Positions 25,901-34,036 of a DNA stretch of 64,000 nucleotides are shown here, one piece after another. The stretch comes from Flavobacteriales bacterium (lineage in GTDB: Bacteria; Bacteroidota; Bacteroidia; Flavobacteriales_F; PHOS-HE28), in the NCBI GenBank assembly GCA_016721005.1, contig JADKJM010000005.1, forward strand, positions 372,001-436,000. Direction: 5' to 3'. Made by a program: the position numbers and the translations under genes. The first letter of the stretch is position 1. Each line of letters begins with the position of its first letter. The notes beneath the pieces are model-generated. The model was not told the DNA's origin and did not search any database. It was given only the letters and a program-made list of their open reading frames with translations.

Positions 25901-27888
25901 GTCCAAGCAAAGGACAGCGTGCCTTGACCGCTGGCCGCTACAGTGAGGCTGATGTTCTGCCCGGCACAGATCGTCCCGCCGCCACCAACGTTCGTGATCG
26001 AAGGTGCGGTGATCGTGGTACCCACGCAAACACAACCTGCACTCCACGTGTCATTGATCGTGCAGGCATTGTTGTCGTTGCACGCCGTTCCCGGCAGTGC
26101 GGATCCACCCGGTACACCGAGGCAATCATTCGAAGCGGCACCGGCTGATGTGCCGATGGCACCCAAGGACTGGTTCCAGTAGCTACCACTCGGGCTCACT
26201 TCAAGCTTCACCGCGCGAACCATGTAGTCGCGGCCGGCGACGAACGGAATAGCCGGGTTCAAGTAGCTGGTGCCCGAGACCGGTGTGGCGGTCAGCCGAG
26301 TGATCGCGCCGGTCCCTGCATCGAATTGATAGACGTGATATCCCGCGATCCCGGTTTCAGCCGTGGCCGTCCATGCGAAACTTGCGATACCGCTGCTATT
26401 CGTGATCGCGATGTTCGAAGGTGGTGCGAGCATCTTCATCCGGATCGAAGGATCGCCCATCAAGCCGAGGTGGGTGCGCCCGATACTGCTCTGCCAGCCA
26501 TCCTCCAGCGGCGTGTAAAGACTGCTGTTGTTCATGGTGATCCATGTGCAGTAGCCGATATTATCACCTAGGCCCATGTGGTGCATGTACCAACCGGGGA
26601 TCGCCGACCATACGTTGGTGAGCGCTTGGCCCCGTGCGATCCACGCGCGGAGAAAGTTGTTGCGGTTGTCCCAGTCGCCGAAGTAGCTCCCGAAGGACAT
26701 GCCGAACACGCAACCGGGGCTCTCGACCGCGAAGTCCTGCGTCGTGGCGATGTTGGTGGCACCATTGAACGTGTTGATGCCTTGATCCACAGCCGCCACG
26801 CCACCGCCACTTCCGTAGGCCCACATGTAGCTATTGTTGTTCACCAACAGATGGAAGGGCGTGCTGTTCTGGTTCGGCGCAGTGATGTTGGCCGGACCGA
26901 CCAATGGTGCCATGGCGCGCCAGCCGGATGCGGCCAACGGATCGGAGATCCATTGCATGTTATCGAACATGATCCCGCGTACCTGCGGTGCCCACGCCTT
27001 CCGCTTGAAATCATGTGCCCGGTTCAGGTAGCTACGGGTCAACTCCGTGTAGGTGTTTGAAAAGGCCGGTAGATCGGAGAGGTCCACTCGGCCTACTTGC
27101 AGTTCCAGGTCACTGGGGAAATTGCTCTGGTCGAACTTGCCATCACCGGGCACGTTGCGATTCTCGACGCGATTCGCGGCCGTGTTGTTCACCGTATTGT
27201 CCGTCCATGTGCCGTTCAATTCGCCGTAATAACCATCACAGGGCCATGCACCGAGGTGCTCGCTGTGTCCATCCGGGTTCACGTTCCCGGAGTACGGCAC
27301 GTTGATGTTCCCCACGATGTACAACGCCTTCACGTTGGCGGGATCGGCATTGTAGTAGCCGATGATGGTATTGCGCACGCTGGTGACACTCGCGGTCGGG
27401 CTCAGATCGCTGCGCAACACCGTCCAGCCATCGCCGCGCAGGTCCAGGATCAACTGGTTCAACTCGGGCACCAGGTTGCCGGTGAGCATATTGTCCACAA
27501 GCAGGATCATCTTGCCGCGATAGTCCACCACGGGGATCTCGATCCCGGATGCGATGTACCCGCTCCCGGTGACCCCACCGGCCACGCGGACCACCTTGTA
27601 TTCGTAGGCCGTACCCACGCTCACCGTGTTGTCCGTCCATGTCAGTGCCGCAGTGGACGGCGTGGCGATGATCGAGCCCCAACTCGTGACGGTCTTCAAC
27701 TTTCTGTAGATGGTGATGCTGGTCGTGCTGGCCATGGTCGTCCATGACAGGTTGATCGCTGGCGGCGATACTTGCACCGTAGCGGACAGTTGCACGGCAG
27801 CCTTCTGCGAACTGGTCTGCGCGAACGAGACCAGGGTTGCGGCGAACGCAAGAACGATGGAAAGGGAACGGAGCTTCATCTTCGGCAT
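22921..27888 (-). CDS. Giant T9SS surface protein with gingipain-like fold and 40-residue Cys-rich repeats (1655 aa)
   Basis: Signal peptide MKLRSLSIVLAFAATLVSFAQ. Residues about 30-110 are FN3-like. About 125-480 resemble the peptidase C25 (gingipain) fold: GKMILLVDNML, VKALYIVGNINVP, DGYYGELNGTW, LELQVGRVDLSDLPAF. However, the places of the catalytic His (GHG) and Cys read AYGSGGG and FGMSFGSYFGD, so activity is unlikely. Next come a second FN3-like domain, one DCLGVPGG unit, two nearly identical 83-residue Ig-like units, and 13 tandem repeats of DCLGVANGTALPGTACNDN (residues about 957-1450). Calcium-binding thrombospondin type-3 repeats (DTDSDGLLDCNDNCP, DYDGDGVGDACDNC) and a T9SS type A sorting domain ending TRFVKQ finish it. 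The alternative start is three codons downstream. Probably an adhesin or surface-layer protein; the function is inferred only. Confidence 0.8.
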   Translation of the reverse strand: MPKMKLRSLSIVLAFAATLVSFAQTSSQKAAVQLSATVQVSPPAINLSWTTMASTTSITIYRKLKTVTSWGSIIATPSTAALTWTDNTVSVGTAYEYKVVRVAGGVTGSGYIASGIEIPVVDYRGKMILLVDNMLTGNLVPELNQLILDLRGDGWTVLRSDLSPTASVTSVRNTIIGYYNADPANVKALYIVGNINVPYSGNVNPDGHSEHLGAWPCDGYYGELNGTWTDNTVNNTAANRVENRNVPGDGKFDQSNFPSDLELQVGRVDLSDLPAFSNTYTELTRSYLNRAHDFKRKAWAPQVRGIMFDNMQWISDPLAASGWRAMAPLVGPANITAPNQNSTPFHLLVNNNSYMWAYGSGGGVAAVDQGINTFNGATNIATTQDFAVESPGCVFGMSFGSYFGDWDNRNNFLRAWIARGQALTNVWSAIPGWYMHHMGLGDNIGYCTWITMNNSSLYTPLEDGWQSSIGRTHLGLMGDPSIRMKMLAPPSNIAITNSSGIASFAWTATAETGIAGYHVYQFDAGTGAITRLTATPVSGTSYLNPAIPFVAGRDYMVRAVKLEVSPSGSYWNQSLGAIGTSAGAASNDCLGVPGGSALPGTACNDNNACTINDTWSAGCVCVGTTITAPSITNVGGGGTICAGQNISLTVAASGQGTLSFAWTGPNGFTSSSQNPTLSSAGTAASGTYTVTVSNACGSVNQGVPVSVSTAPSATISYAGSPFCTSASPVNVTRTGTANGTFTASPSGLSINSSSGAITPGSSTAGTYTVTYTVAAAGGCAQFQTTASVTITAAASATISYSGSPFCTSASPVNVTRTGTANGTFTASPSGLSINSSSGAITPGSSTAGTYTITYTVAAAGGCAQFQTTASVTITAATTWYADTDGDGAGDPLVSLVACAQPGGYVASSGDACPSDPLKTNPGSCGCGNPEPGTSCNDGNANTTGDVITANCTCAGTPITFDCLGVANGTALPGTACNDNNATTGNDTWNANCQCVGQTIDCLGVAGGTALPGTACNDNNANTINDVWGNNCTCAGTPVTFDCLGVANGTALPGTACNDGNATTGNDMWNANCQCVGQTIDCLGVAGGTALPGTACNDNNANTINDVWGNNCTCAGTPVTFDCLGVANGTALPGTACNDGNATTGNDMWNANCQCVGQTIDCLGVANGTALPGTACNDNNSNTINDVWGNNCTCAGTPVTFDCLGVANGTALSGTACNDNNATTGNDTWNANCQCVGQTIDCLGVAGGTALPATACNDNNANTINDVWGNNCTCVGTPVTFDCLGVANGTALPGTACNDGNATTGNDMWNANCQCVGQTIDCLGVAGGTALPGTACNDNNANTINDVWGNNCTCAGTPVTFDCLGVANGAALPGTACNDGNATTGNDMWNANCQCVGQTIDCLGVAGGTALPGTTCNDNNANTINDVWGNNCTCAGTPVIFDCLGVAGGTALPGSACNDGNPFTTSDQWNPDCFCVGTLDIADCAGVPGGSATIDACGVCAGGTTGIMPDADTDSDGLLDCNDNCPAVANNAQMDYDGDGVGDACDNCVWQFNPDQLDSDGNGQGDVCDVTTGIPEEEDEAVFRLSPNPSRGGSLNVECTYAGRRMLRFHNAIGELVLESGFQQRMEIDALATGVYIVFAIDAEGRPLAQTRFVKQ
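23540..25020 (-). repeat. 240-bp higher-order tandem repeat coding for alternating 40-residue units
   Basis: Two alternating unit types (WNANCQCVGQTI and WGNNCTCAGTPVTF endings) form a 240-bp period. The phrase GACGCACTGACAGTTGG, or a close variant, recurs at about 23702, 23942, 24182, 24422, 24662 and 24902. Copies are close to identical at DNA level, which indicates recent expansion or homogenisation. Confidence 0.9.
25263..25760 (-). repeat. Tandem duplicate of an 83-residue Ig-like unit (249 bp)
   Basis: CTGCAGTGATCGTCAC recurs at 25263 and 25512. Both units encode ATISYxGSPFCTSASPVNV...AAAGGCAQFQTTASVTITA with only a few substitutions. Confidence 0.85.
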
Positions 27889-28094
27889 GTTGGAGCGGCC
27901 GCGGGATCAGCTCTTTTGGTGTGGGTACCATCACGTGGCAGCGCGATGGAACCCGGAGCATGATCCTTGAACCGGGGCCTTTGTACCCATAGGGAACCGA
28001 TCAGGTTTCAAATAGCCACAACCGAACCCATGGGATCTCTGCGAACCCCGGTGATGATCCGACGAGCGTGGTGACCGAACGAACGGGATGTGGA

Positions 28095-31000
28095 TCAGAA
28101 GCGGACCACCCGGACCCGACCAAGGGGTCTCATGGTGGCATCCACCAGCACCAAGGTGTAGGTTCCTTGTGCAAGGCCGCTGAGATCAAGTACCGTGGCA
28201 GTGGGCATGCGCTGACGCAAGGCTCCCAACGGGTCGAGCACCAGCACTTCGCGCGCATCGGATGGAATGCTCGACAAGCGAATGAAGCCAAGGGTCGGAT
28301 TCGGAAGCGCGTGCAACAGCGGCGCAGCGGCAACTTCACCGATACCGACCTCATCACACACATTACCCACGCCATTCAGGTTATCGTCCTCTTGGCCCGG
28401 GTTGGCGATCCACGGGCAATTGTCGCAGAGGTTACCGATGCCATCCACATCGAAATCCGCTTGGTCCATGTTGAAGAGATCCGGACAATTGTCCAGGCAA
28501 TCCAATGCGAGGTCATTGTCGCCGTCCGGGTTTGGTGGGATCCCGGTGGTTCCTCCCGCGCAAACACCACAACCATCAACGAACGCGGTTCCATTCACCA
28601 CACCCACACAGTCCAACGGTTGTCCTACGCACGTACAGTTGGAGGTCCATGTGTCCGTCACCGTGTTCGGGTTGCCGTCATCACACGGTGTCCCCGGCAA
28701 GGCAAGACCTCCCGGCACACCAGCGCAATCGTATGCTTCACCGGTGCAGATGCACCCACTTGTCCATCCGTCATTTCCTGTATCCGGGTTCTCGTCGTCA
28801 CAGACCGATCCGGGTAACGCGGGTCCACCTGGAGTTCCCAAACAATCGATCACAAGGCCAGCACATGCACAGTCCACTGAATAGGTATCGTTCCCGGTCG
28901 CGTTGTTGCCATCATCGCAAGGCGTTCCCGGCAACGCCGGTCCTCCCGGTATGCCAACGCAATCCGGCGTGAGTCCCACGCAATCGCAGCCATCGGACCA
29001 GGTGTCGTTCACCGTTACCGGATCGCCATCATCACAAGGCACACCTGTCAAGGCCGGTCCGCCCGGCACACCCTCGCAGTCGATCAGCAGGCCTTCACAT
29101 TCACAGGTTGAAGTCCACTGGTCATTGCCGGTGAAGATGCTGCCATCGTTGCACGGCGTGCCGATCTGTGCAGGACCACCTGGTATACCGAGGCAATCGA
29201 TCACCAGACCCACACATTCACAATCGGATGTCCATTGATCGTCACCGGTCGAGGGATCGCCATCATCACATGCGGTCCCGCTGAACGATGATCCTCCTGC
29301 AACGCCTGCACAGTCGATCAACATTCCTGCACAGGTGCACTCAATGCTCCAACGATCCTCGCCTGTTGCCGCATCGTCATCATCGCACAGCGTACCCGGC
29401 GTTGCCGAACCACCAGGAACTCCCATGCAATCAAGCGGAAGTCCGACGCACGCACAATCCGTCGTCCATTGATCATCCCCGGTCGAAGGGTCCGCATCAT
29501 CACAGTTGGACCCCGATAAAGCTGTCCCACCCGGCACTCCTTCACAATCGATCAGCAGCCCGATACACGCACATTGTGCGGTCCAAACATCATCACCAGT
29601 GGCTGGATCACCATCGTCGCATGTCGTCCCGATGGTATTCGTTCCGCCCGGAATTCCCAGACAGTCCAGTGGAAGACCGGCACACGCACAGTCGTTCGAC
29701 CAGACATCATCGCCCGTGTTCGGATCACCATCATCACACGGCGACCCGACGGTGGCCGCGCCACCCGGAACACTTTCGCAATCCAAGAGCAGCCCGGCAC
29801 AGGTGCAGTCAACGCTCCACGTGTCATCACCTGTGTTCGGATCCCCATCGTCACATGCCGTACCGGCGATCGCTGAACCTCCAGCCACTCCTTCGCAATC
29901 GATGAGCGATCCAATGCACACACACGTTGGGGTCCATGTGTCGTCACCGGTGAGCGGATCGCCATCATCGCAAGGCGTCCCCGGTTGTGATGGGCCGAAT
30001 GGCACTCCTTCACAATCCTCGTCCACAGGAATTCCCTCGCAAACGCAAGCCGCATTGTACTGATCGTTCACCGTGAGGATGACGCCATCGTCACAACCAC
30101 TCCCCGGAAGGGATGCACCCCCCGGAACACCCAGGCAATCGATCAAGAGACCTGCGCACGCACACTCCGCGTCCCACACATCATTGCCCGTTGTTGCATC
30201 GTCATCGTCGCACGGTGTACCCACCAAGGCGGAACCGCCCGGTACGCCGAGACAATCCATCGGAACTCCAGCGCAAGTGCATGAAACGCTCCACTGATCA
30301 TTGCCGGTGAGGATATTGCCATCATCGCATGGAGTACCTGGCAACGCCGGTCCTCCGGGGACACCAAGACAATCGATCAACTCACCGACGCATTGGCAAC
30401 CAGCGCTCCACACATCATTGGTGGTCCCAGCGTTGTTATCATCACACGAAGACCCTGGAAATGCCGACCCGCCCGGTATCCCTTCACAATCGATTGGAAG
30501 ACCGATACACACACAACCTGCGGACCATTGGTCATCACCGGTGGTTGCATCGCCATCATCGCACAACGTTCCCGGAAGCGCACTTCCTCCCGGAACACCC
30601 GCGCAATCCAACGGGATCCCCACGCATGTGCATGATGCATTCCATGTGTCATTACCGGTGGTCGCATCCCCATCATCGCAAGCTGAACCCGGCACTGCCG
30701 GACCACCCACCACTCCTTGGCAATCGATCGGAGGCAAGGCGTAGGCAACGCAAAGCTTCGCGGCGCGCGCGTGATCCAGATCCCAGCTCCACGCGGAGCG
30801 ACGACCGATACCCTGCACGAATACGGCCATCGCATTGCCACTTGTCCAGCCGGGTCGGTTCACCACGAGCTGCATCAATGAAGCGACGTTCGAGGTGCGC
30901 TGTGCTGTTCCGGATTGGTTCGCGGTGGGCCACAACGGTGGGTTCCACGGGATCGTGGTCGTGCGTGGTCGAGCAGTGAAGTTGAAGGGCGTCCAGTAAA

Positions 31001-33734
31001 GCGGCTCTGCATTGTCCGCGTTCTGGAAGGACAGGTTGAGGTTGCACGGATCGATGCCGCTGGTTCCGCGCGAAGTGAATTGCACGTATGCATTCACGAT
31101 CGTCGCACCCGCAGGCACATCGACCCCGGTGAAGCGCAGGGCCACGAACTGGTTCCCGCGCCACGGGTTCGGTTCGCTATCACGCACAAGATCCAGTGCA
31201 CCGATGTTGTTGTAGATGTTCCCGTTCTCCGCTTCCTCACTATCGGGGTTGGGCAAGCCGACGAGGGTGTAGCACACTTGCACATCCACACACGCATTGT
31301 TCCCTCCACATACCCCACAGAGATCGAGTACGGCCGTTCCACCCGGAACACCATTGCAATCCACCAACTGACCGATGCACTGACAGCTCGCATTCCAGGT
31401 ATCGTTCCCGGTGTTCGGGTTACCATCGTTACACCCCGTGCCGGGTACCGCCGTTCCTCCGGGAACGCCCAGGCAATCAACAGGGGTCCCGATGCATTGG
31501 CATCCTGCGGTCCAGGTATCGCTCACGGTCTGTGGGTTACCGTCGTTGCACGCACTTCCGGGCAACGACGATCCACCGGGAACACCCATGCAATCGATCA
31601 CCTGTCCGATGCACTGGCATTGTGCGCTCCACGTATCATTTCCTGTTGCGCTATTGTTGTCGTTGCAGGCGGTACCCGGCAATGCGGATCCACCGGTCAC
31701 ACCGAGGCAGTCCACCAATAGACCAGCGCACACGCAATTGGCGCCGATCACATCGCCGATCGTTGCGGCATTGCCATCATTGCACGGACTTCCGGGCTCC
31801 AGGTTCCCACAACCGCATTGGCCCGGTGCGATCTTGTTCGCATCGTTCGGGCAGCCATCGAGTGCGTTGCACACCCCATCACCGTCCGAGTCCGGGCTCA
31901 AGGTCCCTGCGCACTGGCAGGTGGCGCTCCAGACATCCCCCGTGGTGCAGGCGTTGCCGTCATTGCAGGCGGTTCCCGGCATGGCGGCTCCACCCACCAC
32001 ACCTAAACAATCCGTACTGGTCGGGTTCAGGGTGATCTGCCCGAAAGCACCCATGCTCAAGTTGTAATAGCTACCACTGTACGAGACCTGCAACTTCAAC
32101 GCACGCACCATGTAGCGCACCTGTCCACTGAGCCCGGCTGTGTTGTCCGTGTAGGTCAGTCCAGCAACTGCATTCGTGGTGCGTCGCTCCCACAGCTGGG
32201 TGGTGTTGTTGAAGCGATAGACATGGTAACCCAAGAGTCCGGTCTCCGGTGAAGCGGTCCACGTCACGGTGGTACTAGCTCCGTTGGCGGATGATGGCTG
32301 CACATTACTCGGCGGTGCAACGATGTGCATGCGCAAGGTGGGATCGCCCATCAGCGCGATGTGTACCCGACCCGGTTGTGGATTGGCCGGTTCGTAATGG
32401 CCATTGCCGTTGTTCTGCGTCAGCACCGTGGAGTAACCGACGGTCTCCCCCATGCCCATGTGGTGAATGAACCAGTTCGGATAGCCCGCCCACATGTTCG
32501 TGAGTGTCTTGCCCGAAGCGAGCGCCGCCCGGAACAGGTTGTTCTGGTAATCGAAATCACCGAAGTAGCTGCCGAAGAGGACCGTGAAGATCCCTTTAGG
32601 GCTGTTGCTCGCGAACTCGGCGGTCGTTGCCACGTTGCTGCAACTGGTCCATGTGCCACCGCCACAACCGTAGCTCCAGAGATCCGCTTGGGCGTTCAGT
32701 TCCGTGAAGTAATCCCCCGAGAAGACATTGTTCGGATGCACCAACGGTCCGAACCCACGCCAGCCGGTCTGGGAGAACGCATCCGTGTAGGTGGTGAAGT
32801 TGTCATCCACCACCGCCCGGTCCACCGCTATGAGTTGCTTCACCTTCCATTGGTGCAGCTTGGTGAGGTAGTTGGAAAGCAAGGTGGTCTCACTCTGAGG
32901 AAAGGCCGGAAGATCATAGAGGTCCACGCGACCGACCTGGAGTTCCACCGTTGAGGGGATGATCGTTTGATCGAACTTACCATCACCCGGGACATTGTAA
33001 TTGCCACTCCAGCTCGCGCCCGTGCTATTCACCGAGTTGTCGGTCCAGATCCCGTTCACATCGCCGTAATAGACATCAGCGGCCCATGCGCCAAAGTGCT
33101 CTCCATGTCCGTCGGGTGCCAGGTTCCCACTTCTCGGAACAGGCACGTGCCCGAACAGGAACACGGCCTTCACGCGGGTCGGATCAGCGTTGTATGCGGT
33201 GGTGATGATCGACTTGATCGATGTCACCGGCGCCGTGCGGCTCACATCCTGGCGGATCACGGTCCAGCCCTCCCCTTCCAGGTCCTGCCCCAATTGGGTC
33301 AACTGGGTCGCAAGGGATGTGGTGAAGGTGTTGTCCACGAGGAGTACGATCTTCCCCCGGTCCTCCACCATGGCCAGTTCGATCCCCGAGTTCACATACC
33401 CCTGCCCATCACCGGAACTCGACGTGGTGCGGACCACTTTGTACTCGTATGAAGTATTGACCGATACCCCATTATCGACGTATTGCGTAGCTGCTGCCGC
33501 AGAGGTACCGATCGCGGTGCCCCAAGAGGTGCCGCCCTTCAATTTCCGGTAGATGGTGTATCCGGTCGGGCCGCTATGGCTCAACCAGTTCAGGGTGATG
33601 CTGGGCGGCGAACTCTGCACCGTTGCCCACATCCGCACCGAACGGTTCTGGCCATTCGTCTGCCCTTGTGCATCCAACGAGGCGCACAGGGATAGGGCCA
33701 ATAGCAGAGGAAGACCGAAGGAAGGACGGGGCAT
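28095..33734 (-). CDS. Giant T9SS surface protein, paralogue of the 22921-27888 product (1879 aa)
   Basis: Signal peptide MPRPSFGLPLLLALSLCASLDAQ. Same order as its neighbour: FN3-like, gingipain-like fold (GKIVLLVDNTF, VKAVFLFGHVPVP, ADVYYGDVNGIWTDN, VELQVGRVDLYDLPAF) with catalytic positions lost (SYGCGGG; VLFGSYFGDF), FN3-like, then DCLGVxGG repeats. A DNRLRE/CBM-like domain (residues about 815-1000, AGATIVNAYVQFTSRG ... WDLDHARAAKLCVAY) interrupts the array. About 18 further repeats, two TSP3-type calcium repeats and a type A sorting domain (ALPNPTLGFIRLSSIP ... YTLVLVDATMRPLGRVRVVRF) follow. The repeats are richer in Asp (CDDGDPxTGDDxW) and much more diverged than in the paralogue. The ATG at 33732-33734 starts the signal peptide. 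The 206-nt gap to the next giant gene holds no gene. Confidence 0.8.
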   Translation of the reverse strand: MPRPSFGLPLLLALSLCASLDAQGQTNGQNRSVRMWATVQSSPPSITLNWLSHSGPTGYTIYRKLKGGTSWGTAIGTSAAAATQYVDNGVSVNTSYEYKVVRTTSSSGDGQGYVNSGIELAMVEDRGKIVLLVDNTFTTSLATQLTQLGQDLEGEGWTVIRQDVSRTAPVTSIKSIITTAYNADPTRVKAVFLFGHVPVPRSGNLAPDGHGEHFGAWAADVYYGDVNGIWTDNSVNSTGASWSGNYNVPGDGKFDQTIIPSTVELQVGRVDLYDLPAFPQSETTLLSNYLTKLHQWKVKQLIAVDRAVVDDNFTTYTDAFSQTGWRGFGPLVHPNNVFSGDYFTELNAQADLWSYGCGGGTWTSCSNVATTAEFASNSPKGIFTVLFGSYFGDFDYQNNLFRAALASGKTLTNMWAGYPNWFIHHMGMGETVGYSTVLTQNNGNGHYEPANPQPGRVHIALMGDPTLRMHIVAPPSNVQPSSANGASTTVTWTASPETGLLGYHVYRFNNTTQLWERRTTNAVAGLTYTDNTAGLSGQVRYMVRALKLQVSYSGSYYNLSMGAFGQITLNPTSTDCLGVVGGAAMPGTACNDGNACTTGDVWSATCQCAGTLSPDSDGDGVCNALDGCPNDANKIAPGQCGCGNLEPGSPCNDGNAATIGDVIGANCVCAGLLVDCLGVTGGSALPGTACNDNNSATGNDTWSAQCQCIGQVIDCMGVPGGSSLPGSACNDGNPQTVSDTWTAGCQCIGTPVDCLGVPGGTAVPGTGCNDGNPNTGNDTWNASCQCIGQLVDCNGVPGGTAVLDLCGVCGGNNACVDVQVCYTLVGLPNPDSEEAENGNIYNNIGALDLVRDSEPNPWRGNQFVALRFTGVDVPAGATIVNAYVQFTSRGTSGIDPCNLNLSFQNADNAEPLYWTPFNFTARPRTTTIPWNPPLWPTANQSGTAQRTSNVASLMQLVVNRPGWTSGNAMAVFVQGIGRRSAWSWDLDHARAAKLCVAYALPPIDCQGVVGGPAVPGSACDDGDATTGNDTWNASCTCVGIPLDCAGVPGGSALPGTLCDDGDATTGDDQWSAGCVCIGLPIDCEGIPGGSAFPGSSCDDNNAGTTNDVWSAGCQCVGELIDCLGVPGGPALPGTPCDDGNILTGNDQWSVSCTCAGVPMDCLGVPGGSALVGTPCDDDDATTGNDVWDAECACAGLLIDCLGVPGGASLPGSGCDDGVILTVNDQYNAACVCEGIPVDEDCEGVPFGPSQPGTPCDDGDPLTGDDTWTPTCVCIGSLIDCEGVAGGSAIAGTACDDGDPNTGDDTWSVDCTCAGLLLDCESVPGGAATVGSPCDDGDPNTGDDVWSNDCACAGLPLDCLGIPGGTNTIGTTCDDGDPATGDDVWTAQCACIGLLIDCEGVPGGTALSGSNCDDADPSTGDDQWTTDCACVGLPLDCMGVPGGSATPGTLCDDDDAATGEDRWSIECTCAGMLIDCAGVAGGSSFSGTACDDGDPSTGDDQWTSDCECVGLVIDCLGIPGGPAQIGTPCNDGSIFTGNDQWTSTCECEGLLIDCEGVPGGPALTGVPCDDGDPVTVNDTWSDGCDCVGLTPDCVGIPGGPALPGTPCDDGNNATGNDTYSVDCACAGLVIDCLGTPGGPALPGSVCDDENPDTGNDGWTSGCICTGEAYDCAGVPGGLALPGTPCDDGNPNTVTDTWTSNCTCVGQPLDCVGVVNGTAFVDGCGVCAGGTTGIPPNPDGDNDLALDCLDNCPDLFNMDQADFDVDGIGNLCDNCPWIANPGQEDDNLNGVGNVCDEVGIGEVAAAPLLHALPNPTLGFIRLSSIPSDAREVLVLDPLGALRQRMPTATVLDLSGLAQGTYTLVLVDATMRPLGRVRVVRF
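28560..30730 (-). repeat. Array of about 18 diverged 39-40-residue Cys-rich units
   Basis: Units of about 117-120 bp encode D-C-x-G-[VI]-P-G-G-x-A-x-x-G-T-x-C-D-D-G-[DN]...W...C-x-C-x-G. Four cysteines per unit are constant, consistent with two disulfides, while other positions vary. A smaller group lies at about 31320-32020, on the other side of the DNRLRE-like domain. Confidence 0.85.
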
Positions 33735-33751
33735 TTTCCAAAAAAGGCCCG

Positions 33752-33759
33752 CTAAAGTA
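33752..33759 (-). promoter_or_regulatory. Candidate -7 box TACTTTAG for the 1879-residue protein; gene-free spacer around it
   Basis: On the minus strand, TACTTTAG lies 17 nt before the ATG at 33734, with one mismatch to TAnnTTTG. The spacer 33735-34036 (302 nt) holds no supported gene. On the plus strand a weak TACCTTCG at about 33888 is the only promoter-like hint for the NRPS/PKS gene. Confidence 0.35.
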
Positions 33760-34036
33760 GGTTCCCGGGGTGGTTTTTCGCACGATCCCATTAGGCCGGA
33801 TCGACCGAGGTTCCACGGTCACCCAATGAACGGCGTTCCGTTGATGACCGAGGCCTCCGGCGGTCGAACCCGGATTGAGCACGAATTACCTTCGGCTCGG
33901 CTTTGAGGCTCGAGGGCAACCCACCACCCGACGATCGCGTTGCAAGGCCCTTATCCATGTTCCACATCGCACGGCGCCCCTGTCATCCGACCTCGGTCGT
34001 GATAGAAGCACTGGTGCATTCCAATCAACGCCCTTG

